Origin: QZKY01 sp963666295
GTDB lineage: Bacteria; Pseudomonadota; Gammaproteobacteria; Burkholderiales; Burkholderiaceae_D
Direction of reading: 5' to 3'
DNA: 64,000 bases
NCBI GenBank assembly: GCA_963666295.1
Contig: OY762707.1
Span: 2,121,686 to 2,185,685 of the forward strand
The position numbers were made by a program, and so were the translations under genes. The notes under the pieces were generated by a model, which was given only the letters and a program-made list of their open reading frames with translations, did no database searches and had not been told where the DNA came from. Shown here in pieces: positions 9,053 through 18,344 of this stretch (position 1 is the stretch's first letter; each line of letters opens with the position of its first letter).

Positions 9053-10101
9053 ATGAATAAGGGGCCCAGATTTTTTTTGATCCAGAATTTTCGCAGGGAA
9101 GTCCTGTCCAGCACAAATGAAATTAGCCGTGTGTCATGACCGAGATGTAGCGTCAAGCGTTCCATCTGTCGATCTTTGATTGCCTTGATCAGAGGGGTAA
9201 GCCAGTTGTCATCAATTTCTTGCCAGGTGTTTAACCATGCTGGCCAGTCAAGTGTTAGCGCTGACGGCATTAATTCTTCCAGCAGCAGCAGGCCGTGCTC
9301 AGGTGGTGAGGTGATGATGTCGTCAACGCTGCAATCGGTCCAGTTTAGCGTGGAGCGCTGAGTCAAGGCACCCATCCAGCCAGAAAGCCTGTAGGTCATT
9401 GTGTATGGGGCAGTTTGCGGCAGCTTGGTCAATGTGGTTGGTCCGCCGCCCCAAAGCCAGAGCGAATTAATGCCTGGCTTGCCGTTTTCAGTCCGTCGCA
9501 AGTTGGCAGGATGCGCGTGCCAACACATTTGCACTTCATTTTGCAGCCTGTGCCATGCCAGCTCGGTCGCACCTTCCGGTTGCCAGTTTCGAATGTCGCG
9601 GCCAGTGGCAGCCTCTGGCATCGCGGTGCGTAGCGTTTGCCAGTTATCGGCGCGAATAAACCAGGTTTCGGTATCACCGTATCGCAGTTCCATGCCTGCA
9701 TCATCAAAAACAGGTTTGGCGGCGTCGAACAGCGCGTGCGCTTCCGCTTCATCAAGCGAGAGACAAGACGGATCAGTCAAAACGATCTGACTCATGCCAA
9801 CTTCAAGATGAACGGGATTGACCACAAACCAGAACCCGTCATCGGGCTTCAGGTCATATCTTTGCATCAAGGCGCTGGCAACGGGGGGACTGTTTCGGAA
9901 TTCAATGTTTGCGGTCAGTCCGAACTGGTGCGCCAGCCAGGCGCTGTGGGGCAGTGATCGCGGCGATGCGTCAAATTGGGCAGTGCAGCTACGAGTCTTT
10001 GCGCGAGAAATCAAAGTTATCAGCGCGGAGGGTGGCGCGCACTGCATTAGCTCAAAAGTTTGCGCTTGATGGGGCAAACCGTGCGGAATGAGGATTTCCA
10101 T
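9049..10101 (-). CDS. uncharacterised COG4255-type protein upstream of recJ
   Basis: 350 residues from ATG 10101, which has an AGGA ribosome site 7 bases upstream. A longer frame from GTG 10152 is less likely. It resembles the cytosolic family often annotated as RpfE-like or phosphoglycerate mutase-like in Burkholderia and Xanthomonas relatives and placed next to recJ; real mutase activity is not supported by any motif I can see. There is no signal peptide or membrane segment. A WLWGGG motif and several Trp-rich patches are visible. The stop overlaps the recJ start (ATGA type), so it probably works in the same process or is simply co-translated. Function unknown. Confidence 0.75.
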   Translation of the reverse strand: MEILIPHGLPHQAQTFELMQCAPPSALITLISRAKTRSCTAQFDASPRSLPHSAWLAHQFGLTANIEFRNSPPVASALMQRYDLKPDDGFWFVVNPVHLEVGMSQIVLTDPSCLSLDEAEAHALFDAAKPVFDDAGMELRYGDTETWFIRADNWQTLRTAMPEAATGRDIRNWQPEGATELAWHRLQNEVQMCWHAHPANLRRTENGKPGINSLWLWGGGPTTLTKLPQTAPYTMTYRLSGWMGALTQRSTLNWTDCSVDDIITSPPEHGLLLLEELMPSALTLDWPAWLNTWQEIDDNWLTPLIKAIKDRQMERLTLHLGHDTRLISFVLDRTSLRKFWIKKNLGPLFI

Positions 10102-10156
10102 GTGTCGCATCCTGGCATTGTATGGCAAACTGCGACCTTCTATCTGGAGCACGAAT

Positions 10157-11422
10157 TTGAGCTTGATAAAAAATCTTCCTTTCGAATGGCTGATTGGCTT
10201 GCGCTATACGCGCTCGGGTCGCCGCAGCGGGCGCAATAGCTTCATTTCCTTCATTTCACTGATTTCAACGGCGGGCATCGCGCTGGGCGTGGCAGCGCTG
10301 ATCGTGGTCCTTTCAGTCATGAATGGTTTTCAGAAAGAGGTGCGCGACCGGATGCTTTCCGTGCTGGCACACATCGAAGTCTACGATTACACCGGCGCGC
10401 TTCCGGATTGGCAGAAAACGGCGCAGGAAGCTTTACAGCATAAAGCGGTTAAGGGAACGGCACCTTATGTGATGGGACAAGGGATGCTGGTGCGCAACAA
10501 TCGTGTGTCTGGCGTGGTGATTCGTGGCGTGTTGCCTGAAGAAGAGCTGAAAGTATCCGACGTTGCCAAACAGGTCAAATGGGGTAGTTTTGATCAGTTG
10601 CAGCCTGGCAAATTCAATATCGTGATCGGCAGAGAAGTGGCGCGTCGATTGCGTGTAAACGTCGGGGATCGTTTGCCGGTGATTTCGCCGGAAGGGCAGG
10701 TGACGCTGGCAGGTGTGGTGCCGCGCCTGAAACAGTTTCGGGTAGTCGGCATTTTTGAGGCGGGACACTTTAAGTTCGATTCCACGATGGCCTTTATCCA
10801 TCTTGAGGATGCGAAGCGTCTGTACCGTCTGAATGCGCCTTCCGGCTTGCGCTTGCGCATTGATGACATGCAGCGTGCGCCGTATGTGGCACGAGAATTA
10901 GGCGCTCTATTGACCGGTCAGGTATTGATACGCGATTGGTCAAAAATGAATCAGAACTGGTTTGCCGCAGTGCAGACTGAAAAAAAAATGATGTTCATCA
11001 TCCTGATGATGATTATTGCGGTAGCCGCCTTCAATTTGGTTTCCACCCTGGTAATGACGGTTACCGAGAAACGGGCTGACATTGCAATTTTGCGCACACT
11101 TGGTGCTTCGCCGCGATCCATTATGAAAATCTTCATGATCCAGGGAGCCTTTGCTGGCATTCTCGGCACGGCAGTCGGCGTTACATTGGGTGTGGCAGTG
11201 GCGCTGAATATTGATGTGATCGTTCCTCTTGTTGAAAGCATTCTCGGCATTCAATTCTTGCCGAAAGAAATCTATGTCATCAGCGCCTTGCCGTCCGATT
11301 TGCGTTTGTCGGACGTGTTTACGATAGGTGCTTCGGCGATTCTGATGGCTTTTCTGGCGACGCTTTACCCAAGCTGGAATGCCTCGCGCCTGAATCCTGC
11401 GGAGGCGTTGCGCTATGAGTGA
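10157..11422 (+). CDS. lolC: lipoprotein-releasing ABC transporter permease LolC/LolE
   Basis: 421 residues from TTG 10157, chosen because GGAG lies 7 bases upstream and the frame then starts close to the conserved PFEWLIGLRYTR. Starting at ATG 10088 would overlap the divergent gene and add 23 atypical residues. Membrane segment 1 is at about 29-54, a large periplasmic domain follows, and three C-terminal segments start near 276. With LolD it extracts mature lipoproteins from the inner membrane and hands them to LolA. Only one permease gene is present, so the complex is probably an LolF-like or LolC homodimer type. It overlaps lolD by 8 bases. Confidence 0.92.
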   Translation: MSLIKNLPFEWLIGLRYTRSGRRSGRNSFISFISLISTAGIALGVAALIVVLSVMNGFQKEVRDRMLSVLAHIEVYDYTGALPDWQKTAQEALQHKAVKGTAPYVMGQGMLVRNNRVSGVVIRGVLPEEELKVSDVAKQVKWGSFDQLQPGKFNIVIGREVARRLRVNVGDRLPVISPEGQVTLAGVVPRLKQFRVVGIFEAGHFKFDSTMAFIHLEDAKRLYRLNAPSGLRLRIDDMQRAPYVARELGALLTGQVLIRDWSKMNQNWFAAVQTEKKMMFIILMMIIAVAAFNLVSTLVMTVTEKRADIAILRTLGASPRSIMKIFMIQGAFAGILGTAVGVTLGVAVALNIDVIVPLVESILGIQFLPKEIYVISALPSDLRLSDVFTIGASAILMAFLATLYPSWNASRLNPAEALRYE

Positions 11423-12092
11423 GATCGTGCTGTCTTGTCGCGGCCTGGGAAAAACCTTCAGACAGGGCGAATATGTAGTAAAGGTGTTCGAGGATATTGA
11501 TCTGGATGTTTTTCATGGGGAGCGTGTCGCTATTGTCGGTGCTTCCGGTTCGGGTAAGTCAACCCTGCTTCATTTGCTGGGTGGACTCGATGTGCCAACG
11601 GGTGGCGTTGTGCAGTTGCAGGGGCAGGATTTTGCAACGCTGGCCGAGCATGCACGCGGTGAATTGCGCAATACGGCGCTGGGTTTCGTCTATCAGTTCC
11701 ATCATCTTCTTCCCGAATTTTCGGCATTGGATAATGTGGCGATGCCATTGATGATCCGTCGCATCCGACGTGCCGAAGCACACGAAATAGCATTGTTGAT
11801 TCTGGAGCGCGTCGGCCTTGGACACCGTGTTACGCATGTGCCAGGAGAGTTATCTGGTGGGGAGCGTCAGCGCGTGGCTTTGGCGCGTGCGCTGGTGACA
11901 CAACCCGCCTGCGTGCTGGCAGACGAACCGACGGGCAATCTCGACCGCAATACGGCACAACAGATTTTTGATCTGATGCTGGAGTTGTCGCACACAATGG
12001 GAACGGCTTTTGTCATCGTGACCCATGATGTTGAACTCGCTAGCCGTTGTGATCGCGTTCTGCATCTTTCAGAGCATGGCCTGCAGAGATAG
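11415..12092 (+). CDS. lolD: lipoprotein-releasing ABC transporter ATP-binding protein
   Basis: 225 residues. ATPase of the lipoprotein-release complex on the cytoplasmic face of the inner membrane. Walker A GASGSGKST at 42-50, Q-loop Gln94 in FVYQFHHLLPE, signature LSGGERQ at 146-152 and Walker B with the D-loop at 166-177 (VLADEPTGNLD). The QFHHLLPEF segment is typical of LolD. It overlaps the lolC stop by 8 bases. A gap of 176 bases without a gene follows. Confidence 0.95.
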   Translation: MSEIVLSCRGLGKTFRQGEYVVKVFEDIDLDVFHGERVAIVGASGSGKSTLLHLLGGLDVPTGGVVQLQGQDFATLAEHARGELRNTALGFVYQFHHLLPEFSALDNVAMPLMIRRIRRAEAHEIALLILERVGLGHRVTHVPGELSGGERQRVALARALVTQPACVLADEPTGNLDRNTAQQIFDLMLELSHTMGTAFVIVTHDVELASRCDRVLHLSEHGLQR

Positions 12093-12233
12093 GTTAAAAA
12101 AGACGTAATCGTTATAGGGGGTTCGTGCTGTCTTGTGAGTGTTTCATAATGGGCGGGTAGTCAAAAGACATTGGGGCGCGTTTTGCATCTCATTGCGTTC
12201 ATCGATTTCTTTGGCTTTTCCCAAATTTTACAT

Positions 12234-12261
12234 TTGCACCACGTTGGATTGTTGTTATATT
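12234..12261 (+). promoter_or_regulatory. putative promoter of the second tatD gene
   Basis: TTGCAC (12234-12239), a 16-base spacer and TATATT (12256-12261). The expected start point is about 12268, one base before the ATG at 12269, so the transcript would be leaderless. No ribosome site precedes that ATG, which fits. Confidence 0.45.
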
Positions 12262-12268
12262 TACAATC

Positions 12269-13072
12269 ATGTGGATCGATACCCATTGTCATCTCGAAGC
12301 GAAGGAGTTTGCCGGTGAAGGCGACCGGTATGCGCTGACCGCCGCGCGGTCGGGCGTGTTGCAGATTGTGATTCCGTCTGTGGATTGTGCCAGTTTCGCT
12401 TCGGTAGCAGCCTTGGCGAAGCGCAATTCAAATTGTTCCTACGCACTGGGCATACACCCAATGTACGTGCCGCAGGCAGACGAGGGCGACCTCAGCACCT
12501 TGCGGAAAGCGCTCGATCGGGCACGTGAGGATGCGAATCTGGTTGCCGTCGGGGAAATCGGTCTGGATTTTTTCGTGCCGGAACTGAAGTGGTCACCGTT
12601 GCGCGAGAAGCAAGAGTATTTTCTGGTCGAGCAATTGAAGATGGCGCGAGAATTCAATCTTCCGGTTTTGTTGCATTTGCGTCGTGCGCAAGATGTCTTG
12701 CTCAAGCATTTGCGTCGCATACGGCCGCCTGGCGGCATCGCGCATGCATTTAACGGCAGTTTCCAGCAGGCGCAGGCCTTCATCGATTTGGGTTTCAAGC
12801 TGAGTTTTTGTGGCACGTTTACGCACGAGCGCGCGCAGCAATTACGGCGGTTGGCAACGGAGCTGCCATTGGAAACGATTGTGCTGGAAACGGATGCGCC
12901 GGATTTGCCGCCCGCCTGGCTGTCAGCGAGGCCGAACACGCCACAGGAATTGCCAAGAATCGGTGAAGCGCTGGCAGAACTTCGAGGCATGGCGCCTGAG
13001 ACGTTGGCGCTGGCTACGACCACCAATGCCCTGGCGGTGCTGCCACGACTGGCAGTCTTGATGCAGGCCTGA
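12269..13072 (+). CDS. TatD family metal-dependent hydrolase (second copy)
   Basis: 267 residues. The metal-binding HCH motif is at residues 6-8 (DTHCHLEAKEF), GIHPMYV marks strand 2, AVGEIGLDFF carries the conserved Glu, and ETDAPDLPP near the C-terminus carries the conserved Asp. Similar proteins of the YjjV subgroup have DNase activity in vitro; the role here is unknown. It is separated from comEC by a single base, so the two are co-transcribed and possibly coupled. There is no ribosome site, and a promoter immediately upstream suggests a leaderless message. Confidence 0.9.
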   Translation: MWIDTHCHLEAKEFAGEGDRYALTAARSGVLQIVIPSVDCASFASVAALAKRNSNCSYALGIHPMYVPQADEGDLSTLRKALDRAREDANLVAVGEIGLDFFVPELKWSPLREKQEYFLVEQLKMAREFNLPVLLHLRRAQDVLLKHLRRIRPPGGIAHAFNGSFQQAQAFIDLGFKLSFCGTFTHERAQQLRRLATELPLETIVLETDAPDLPPAWLSARPNTPQELPRIGEALAELRGMAPETLALATTTNALAVLPRLAVLMQA

Positions 13073-13073
13073 G

Positions 13074-15497
13074 ATGCGAGCCCTCGTCGCCGGTTTTGTG
13101 ATCGGTGTCGTGTGGTTGCAGCAACAGGCAGCGTTGCCTGATTTTCTGATTCTTTCGGTACTTTTCGCCATATCGCTGACCGGCGTTATTCTGGTTCGAA
13201 GAAGCAGTCAAGCTTATGCCAGCGGGCTTGCGCGCACCATTTGCGGTGCGTTATTTGGCATTATTTGGACATCCCTGATTGCCAGCCATTATCTTTCGGA
13301 GTCTTTGTCGAAGGAGTGGGAAGGGCGTGACGTGACTGTGATCGGCACGATCAACAGTTTGCCGCATCATTTTGAGCGTGGCGTGCGCTTTCATTTCAAT
13401 GTGGAGCGGCTGCTTACAGGCGCCGCCGGTGCTGCCGATATTCCCACGCGGCTGGCGCTTTCCTGGTATGCAGGTTTTGGTATGCCGCGCTCAAAAGACT
13501 TCCCGATTGTTCGTCCCGGAGAGCGGTGGCAGCTGACCGTGCGTTTGAAGCGTCCGCACGGTAACGCGAACCCGTATGGTTTTGACTATGAGGCCTGGCT
13601 GCTGGGGCAGCGCGTGCGCGCGACTGGTTATGTGCGACCGGATAAAAAGCTGTCGTACAAGAACCAACGGCTCGACGCTTTTGTTCTGGGTGCCGGTTCA
13701 CTGCTCCACCGTTCTCGCGGATGGCTGCGAGACCGCATTGATGACGCGCTGCCCGAAAAAGCATACGCGGGGATGATTGCTGCGCTGGTGATGGGCGATC
13801 AGCGCTCCATAAGCCAGCGGGATTGGGAAGTTTTCAGGCGCACCAACATTTCACATCTTTTCGCCATATCAGGATTACATATCACGTTGTTTGCCAGTCT
13901 TTCAGGCGGGTTGATGCTGGCATTGTGGCGCCGATCTTTTTTTACGCGCGCGCAATTGCCGCTCATTCTGCCTGCTCAGAAAGCTGCCGTGTTGACCGGT
14001 GCCGTGGCAGCGTTGTTGTATGCCGCCATATCGGGCTTTGGGGTACCGGCCCAGCGCAGTTTGACCATGCTGCTGGTGGTGGCTGCGGCATTGTGGTTGG
14101 GTCGCGTGACGAGTTTGACGCACGTGCTTGCGCTTGCTCTGGGCGTGACGGTGTTGCTTGACCCGTGGGCTACGCTGTGGCCGGGTTTTTGGCTTTCATT
14201 TGGTGCGGTTGCGGTGATTCTGTATGCCTCTGTTGGACGAACGCAAGATTTCTCGGGCGATGAATCCTCATGGGCAAGCAAGTGGCGCCACAAGATTAGG
14301 GTCGCCTGCATGACGCAGTATGCGATTACGCTGGGATTGGTGCCATTGACGGTGTTGCTGTTTGGGCAGATATCGCTGGTGAGTCCGCTAGCAAATGCAT
14401 TGGCTATCCCACTGGTTACGCTTTTGATCATGCCGTTGGCACTGGTTGGGAGTATATTGCCGAAGCCGTTTGTCACCTGGGTGCTGACATGGGTTCATCA
14501 GTTAATTGAATGGCTTGTTGCTGCGCTTGCATGGCTAAGTGATTTTTCATTTGCTGTCTGGCAGGCTCCCACGCCCGCTTTATGGGTGGTCATGCTGGCT
14601 TTGTCTGGTACCTTTTGGATGCTCGCGCCGAGAGGGTGGCCGAGTCGCTGGTTAGGGGTGTTTTGCTGGCTTCCTTTATTTACGACTGCACCGAACCATC
14701 CGGCTTTTGGTGAAATGTGGGTGACAGCCTTTGACGTCGGCCAGGGATCAGCTTTGCTGATTGAAACGGAAAAGCACCGCATGTTGCTTGATACCGGCCC
14801 GCAATATTCGTCACATTCTGATGCGGGACAGCGCGTGATTCTGCCTTACTTGTATGGGCGAGGCATCCATGTGCTGGACGAGTTGCTGGTGACGCACGGT
14901 GATCAGGATCATGCTGGCGGTGCGGCATCTGTTTTGGCTGCTCTCGATGTTGGATCCGTTTTAAGCTCAATGCCAGCGGAGAACGGGTTGGCGATCAATC
15001 CAGTTTCATACCGTCGCTGCGAATCGGGGCAAAAATGGACGTGGGACGGCGTGCAATTTGAGTTGTTGTCCCCGGAAAGTGCGGATTATGCCTTCTCTGC
15101 AATGGATAATAATGCACGCAGTTGTGTGCTGCGCATTCAGGCTGGTGATCACGCAATTTTGTTGCCAGGCGACATCGGCAAGAAACAAGAGCAGCGCCTG
15201 GTGGCGCGTTATGGGAAGGCTTTGCAGTCGACGGTTTTGCTGGCGCCGCATCACGGTGGCAGCAAAACCTCGTCGCCAGCATTTTTGCGAGCGGTAAGCC
15301 CGGAATTTGGTTTGTTTCAGGTAGGTTATCTCAACCCTTACGGTCATCCTCGCCCTGACGTTTTGGCGCGCTACCAAAAAATGGGCATAAAAATGCTGCG
15401 TACAGATGAGTCAGGTGCCATACGCCTGCACTTTTCAGCTGGGCTTGACGTTTACAAATATCGCAAGGAGGAGGCGCGCTATTGGCATCAGCGCTAA
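13074..15497 (+). CDS. comEC: DNA uptake channel protein ComEC/Rec2
   Basis: 807 residues. Polytopic membrane protein that carries transforming single-stranded DNA across the inner membrane. In order: N-terminal membrane helices, a DUF4131/OB-like periplasmic region (about 60-200), the competence domain with many helices (starting near residue 225, with FRRTNISHLFAISGLH), and a C-terminal metallo-beta-lactamase-like domain (about 545-790) with FDVGQGSALL, LLDTGP and THGDQDHAGG, then APHHGGSKTS. All three blocks are intact, so the gene looks functional. Together with pilZ it hints at, but does not prove, natural competence. Confidence 0.95.
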   Translation: MRALVAGFVIGVVWLQQQAALPDFLILSVLFAISLTGVILVRRSSQAYASGLARTICGALFGIIWTSLIASHYLSESLSKEWEGRDVTVIGTINSLPHHFERGVRFHFNVERLLTGAAGAADIPTRLALSWYAGFGMPRSKDFPIVRPGERWQLTVRLKRPHGNANPYGFDYEAWLLGQRVRATGYVRPDKKLSYKNQRLDAFVLGAGSLLHRSRGWLRDRIDDALPEKAYAGMIAALVMGDQRSISQRDWEVFRRTNISHLFAISGLHITLFASLSGGLMLALWRRSFFTRAQLPLILPAQKAAVLTGAVAALLYAAISGFGVPAQRSLTMLLVVAAALWLGRVTSLTHVLALALGVTVLLDPWATLWPGFWLSFGAVAVILYASVGRTQDFSGDESSWASKWRHKIRVACMTQYAITLGLVPLTVLLFGQISLVSPLANALAIPLVTLLIMPLALVGSILPKPFVTWVLTWVHQLIEWLVAALAWLSDFSFAVWQAPTPALWVVMLALSGTFWMLAPRGWPSRWLGVFCWLPLFTTAPNHPAFGEMWVTAFDVGQGSALLIETEKHRMLLDTGPQYSSHSDAGQRVILPYLYGRGIHVLDELLVTHGDQDHAGGAASVLAALDVGSVLSSMPAENGLAINPVSYRRCESGQKWTWDGVQFELLSPESADYAFSAMDNNARSCVLRIQAGDHAILLPGDIGKKQEQRLVARYGKALQSTVLLAPHHGGSKTSSPAFLRAVSPEFGLFQVGYLNPYGHPRPDVLARYQKMGIKMLRTDESGAIRLHFSAGLDVYKYRKEEARYWHQR

Positions 15498-15676
15498 AGT
15501 TGATGCCGACGGGATAACTGCGGTAGTGTGTGTCTAGCTGTTTGATGGAAATCATTTCCAGGCTGAATTCAAAGATGAAATTGCATCGAAGCGGCGCAGA
15601 ATCGTCAAGAATGAATGCAGGCGGCGTTTCATCACGGGGCATCTGTCGTCGTGTTATTTTCGGCCATTAAGAGAGT

Positions 15677-18235
15677 ATGCCAATGAGCAAGGTAGATACG
15701 GACGGACACGCGCGGGTGTCAAACCCGCTTTACAACTTGCTGCCTAGTGATATTGAAGGATTTACGTCATTGGCAGAATTGGCGTTGGATATGCGATGGT
15801 CGTGGAACCACGCAACGGATAAAGTGTGGCGGCAGCTTGATCCGGATTTGTGGGCGGCAACGCAGAATCCCTGGTTAGTGTTACAGGCGGCTTCCCGCCA
15901 GGAAATCAAGCAACTGTTCGAAGACCCCGCGTTTTGCCAAATGGTGAATGGTCTGGTGCAGGCCAAACGTCGTCGTGCCGAAGCGCCTGCCTGGTTTCAG
16001 CAGACATACCCGCAATCGCCCCTTAGTTGCATCGCATTTTTTTGCATGGAGTTCATGCTAAGCGAAGCTTTGCCTATTTATTCGGGGGGGCTAGGCAATG
16101 TCGCAGGAGATCAACTCAAGGCTGCCAGCGACATGGGTTTGCCGATGGTGGGGGTTGGGCTGTTATATCAGCAGGGGTACTTCCACCAGCAAATTGACCA
16201 GCAAGGGAGACAACAAGTCGTTCAGCCGTATAACGATCCCGGCTTGTTGCCAATCACACCGTTACGCCGCCCGGACGGTGAATGGCTGCGTTTGCAGTTG
16301 GACGTTCCAGGACACCCGATATGGATACGAGCCTGGCAAGTTCAGGTTGGCGGGGTCAGACTGTATCTGCTAGACAGTAATGATCCCGCAAATTTCCCGT
16401 TGTATCGCGGTATTACCAGCGAATTGTACGGCGGCGGTTCAAACATGCGGCTGATGCAGGAGCTGGTTTTGGGTATTGGTGGCTGGCAGTTGTTGCAAGA
16501 GCTGGGTCTCAATCCGGAAGTCTGTCATTTGAACGAGGGGCATGCCGCACTGGTGGTGCTGGAACGTGCACGCAGTTACATGCGTGAGACCGGGCATCCT
16601 TTTGATGTGGCATTGACTGTGACGCGGGCCGGGAATTTGTTTACGACTCATACGGCCGTGCCAGCCGGGTTTGACTTGTATAGCGTGACGGAGATAGAGC
16701 GTTGTCTTGGTGATTATGCCGTACAGAAATTGGGTATTACACCTCGAGAATTGGTGAAGATGGGCCAGAATGGTGATGAAGATCATTTCAATATGGCTTT
16801 TCTCGCGCTTCGCGGTAGCGGTGCCGTTAATGGTGTCAGCCAGCTTCATGGCCATGTCAGTCGGCGACTGGTGAGGCCGCTTTTTCCGGGCTGGCCGGAG
16901 GATGAGATGCCGGTTGGGCATGTTACCAACGGCGTGCATGTATCGACCTGGGATTCGGCAGAAGCCGATGCGCTCTGGACGCAGGTTAATGGCAAGGATC
17001 GCTGGCTGGCACCTGGCGAAGTGCTGGAGCATGATATGGAGCAGGTTTCCGACGACGCTTTCTGGAAGTTCCGGGGCGCTGCAAGGGTGGCGCTGATTGA
17101 CTATGCTCGTACCCGTCTGGCAAGGCAACGCTCCTCGCTGAGGGCTCCTGCCGAAGCAATCGAAGAGGCGCGACATATGTTTGATCCCAACATCATGACG
17201 TTGGGTTTTGCTCGGCGGTTTGCGAGCTATAAGCGCCCGAATTTATTGTTGCATGATCCGGAGCGCCTTTTGAGTCTGCTTAATCATGCTGAGCGTCCGA
17301 TGCAGATCATTATTGCGGGGAAAGCGCATCCGGCTGATGTGGAAGGCCAGGAGCTGATTTATCAGTGGATGGCGTTCATTCATCGCCCAGAAGCGCGGCA
17401 CAGAATCATTTTCTTGCACGATTACGACATGCTTTTGAGCGAACACCTCGTGCAGGGTGTGGACGTGTGGCTCAATACGCCGCGGCGCCCATGGGAGGCG
17501 TGTGGCACCAGCGGCATGAAAATTCTGGTCAACGGAGGCCTTAACCTTTCCGTACTGGATGGCTGGTGGGCTGAAGCTTATCGCCCCGAGGTCGGATGGG
17601 CGCTGGGAGATGGCAAGGAACATGAAGATCATGCTTTGTGGGATGCAGCGGATGCATCGCAGCTTTATGACTTGCTGGAAAACGACGTGCTGCCAGAATT
17701 TTATACGCGCAACGAGCAGGGTGTACCCACTGCTTGGGTGGCGCGGATGCGTGAGAGCATGGCACATTTGACGCCGCATTTTTCAACATGTCGCTCAATG
17801 CGTGAATATACGCAACACTACTACTTGCCTGCGGCAAACAGTTACCAGCAAAGAGCGCAAGACAATGGGGCATTTGGTGTGCAGGTGGTGGATTGGCAGC
17901 GCAAGTTGCAGCAAGGCTGGCATGCATTGCGCTTCGGCCAGCTACAGGTTACGACAGAACAGGAGCAGCACCTTTTTGAGGTACAGGTTTACCTGGGAGA
18001 ACTCGAGCCGGAATTGGTACGGGTTGAACTTTATGCCGATGCGCGTGATGGGGAAGAATCAGTAAGACTGGAAATGACCCGGGTGCAAGATTTGGTGGGC
18101 GCGGTGAATGCTTATGCCTATCAGGCAAGGGTGCCGGCCAATCGCCCTGAAATGGATTTCACGCCACGCCTGATGCCGCACCTTAGTGGTGTGTCAGTTC
18201 CCCTTGAGGTTGGATATATCTTGTGGCAGCGATAA
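15677..18235 (+). CDS. glgP: alpha-glucan phosphorylase (glycogen phosphorylase family GT35)
   Basis: 852 residues, of the shorter bacterial/archaeal alpha-glucan phosphorylase subgroup with an N-terminal DUF3417-like segment (ALDMRWSWNHATDKVWRQLD). Releases glucose-1-phosphate from glycogen or maltodextrins. The pyridoxal-phosphate lysine lies in GTSGMKILVNGG, Lys615. The substrate and phosphate site regions GNVAGDQLKAASD, CHLNEGHAALV and RFASYKRPNLL are present. Start ATG 15677 or the second ATG two codons later. No other glycogen gene is nearby, so it is a stand-alone gene between comEC and pyrG. Confidence 0.92.
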   Translation: MPMSKVDTDGHARVSNPLYNLLPSDIEGFTSLAELALDMRWSWNHATDKVWRQLDPDLWAATQNPWLVLQAASRQEIKQLFEDPAFCQMVNGLVQAKRRRAEAPAWFQQTYPQSPLSCIAFFCMEFMLSEALPIYSGGLGNVAGDQLKAASDMGLPMVGVGLLYQQGYFHQQIDQQGRQQVVQPYNDPGLLPITPLRRPDGEWLRLQLDVPGHPIWIRAWQVQVGGVRLYLLDSNDPANFPLYRGITSELYGGGSNMRLMQELVLGIGGWQLLQELGLNPEVCHLNEGHAALVVLERARSYMRETGHPFDVALTVTRAGNLFTTHTAVPAGFDLYSVTEIERCLGDYAVQKLGITPRELVKMGQNGDEDHFNMAFLALRGSGAVNGVSQLHGHVSRRLVRPLFPGWPEDEMPVGHVTNGVHVSTWDSAEADALWTQVNGKDRWLAPGEVLEHDMEQVSDDAFWKFRGAARVALIDYARTRLARQRSSLRAPAEAIEEARHMFDPNIMTLGFARRFASYKRPNLLLHDPERLLSLLNHAERPMQIIIAGKAHPADVEGQELIYQWMAFIHRPEARHRIIFLHDYDMLLSEHLVQGVDVWLNTPRRPWEACGTSGMKILVNGGLNLSVLDGWWAEAYRPEVGWALGDGKEHEDHALWDAADASQLYDLLENDVLPEFYTRNEQGVPTAWVARMRESMAHLTPHFSTCRSMREYTQHYYLPAANSYQQRAQDNGAFGVQVVDWQRKLQQGWHALRFGQLQVTTEQEQHLFEVQVYLGELEPELVRVELYADARDGEESVRLEMTRVQDLVGAVNAYAYQARVPANRPEMDFTPRLMPHLSGVSVPLEVGYILWQR

Positions 18236-18302
18236 TTTATGTTGCCACGAAGGATTTTCTTGTTTCTTGAGGTTTGCCTGAGGGGGCGCAGGTGGTTTGC
18301 GT

Positions 18303-18308
18303 TATAAT
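18303..18308 (+). promoter_or_regulatory. perfect -10 hexamer upstream of pyrG
   Basis: TATAAT at 18303-18308, placed 36 bases before the pyrG ATG. A convincing -35 at normal spacing is not visible (TTGCCT at 18274-18279 is 23 bases away), so only the -10 is claimed. Confidence 0.35.
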
Positions 18309-18344
18309 TTTGGTTTCCTGCTCATGCCGTTCGGCAATTCAAAA

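Noticed and set aside
10088..10156. Longer lolC starting at ATG 10088
   Set aside because: It would overlap the divergent gene's start and lacks a ribosome site, while TTG 10157 has one.
15331..15642. 103-codon frame on the minus strand between comEC and glgP
   Set aside because: More than half of it lies antisense to comEC, there is no ribosome site, and the protein is not recognisable. The 145-base non-overlapping part reads like a plausible protein, so some doubt remains.
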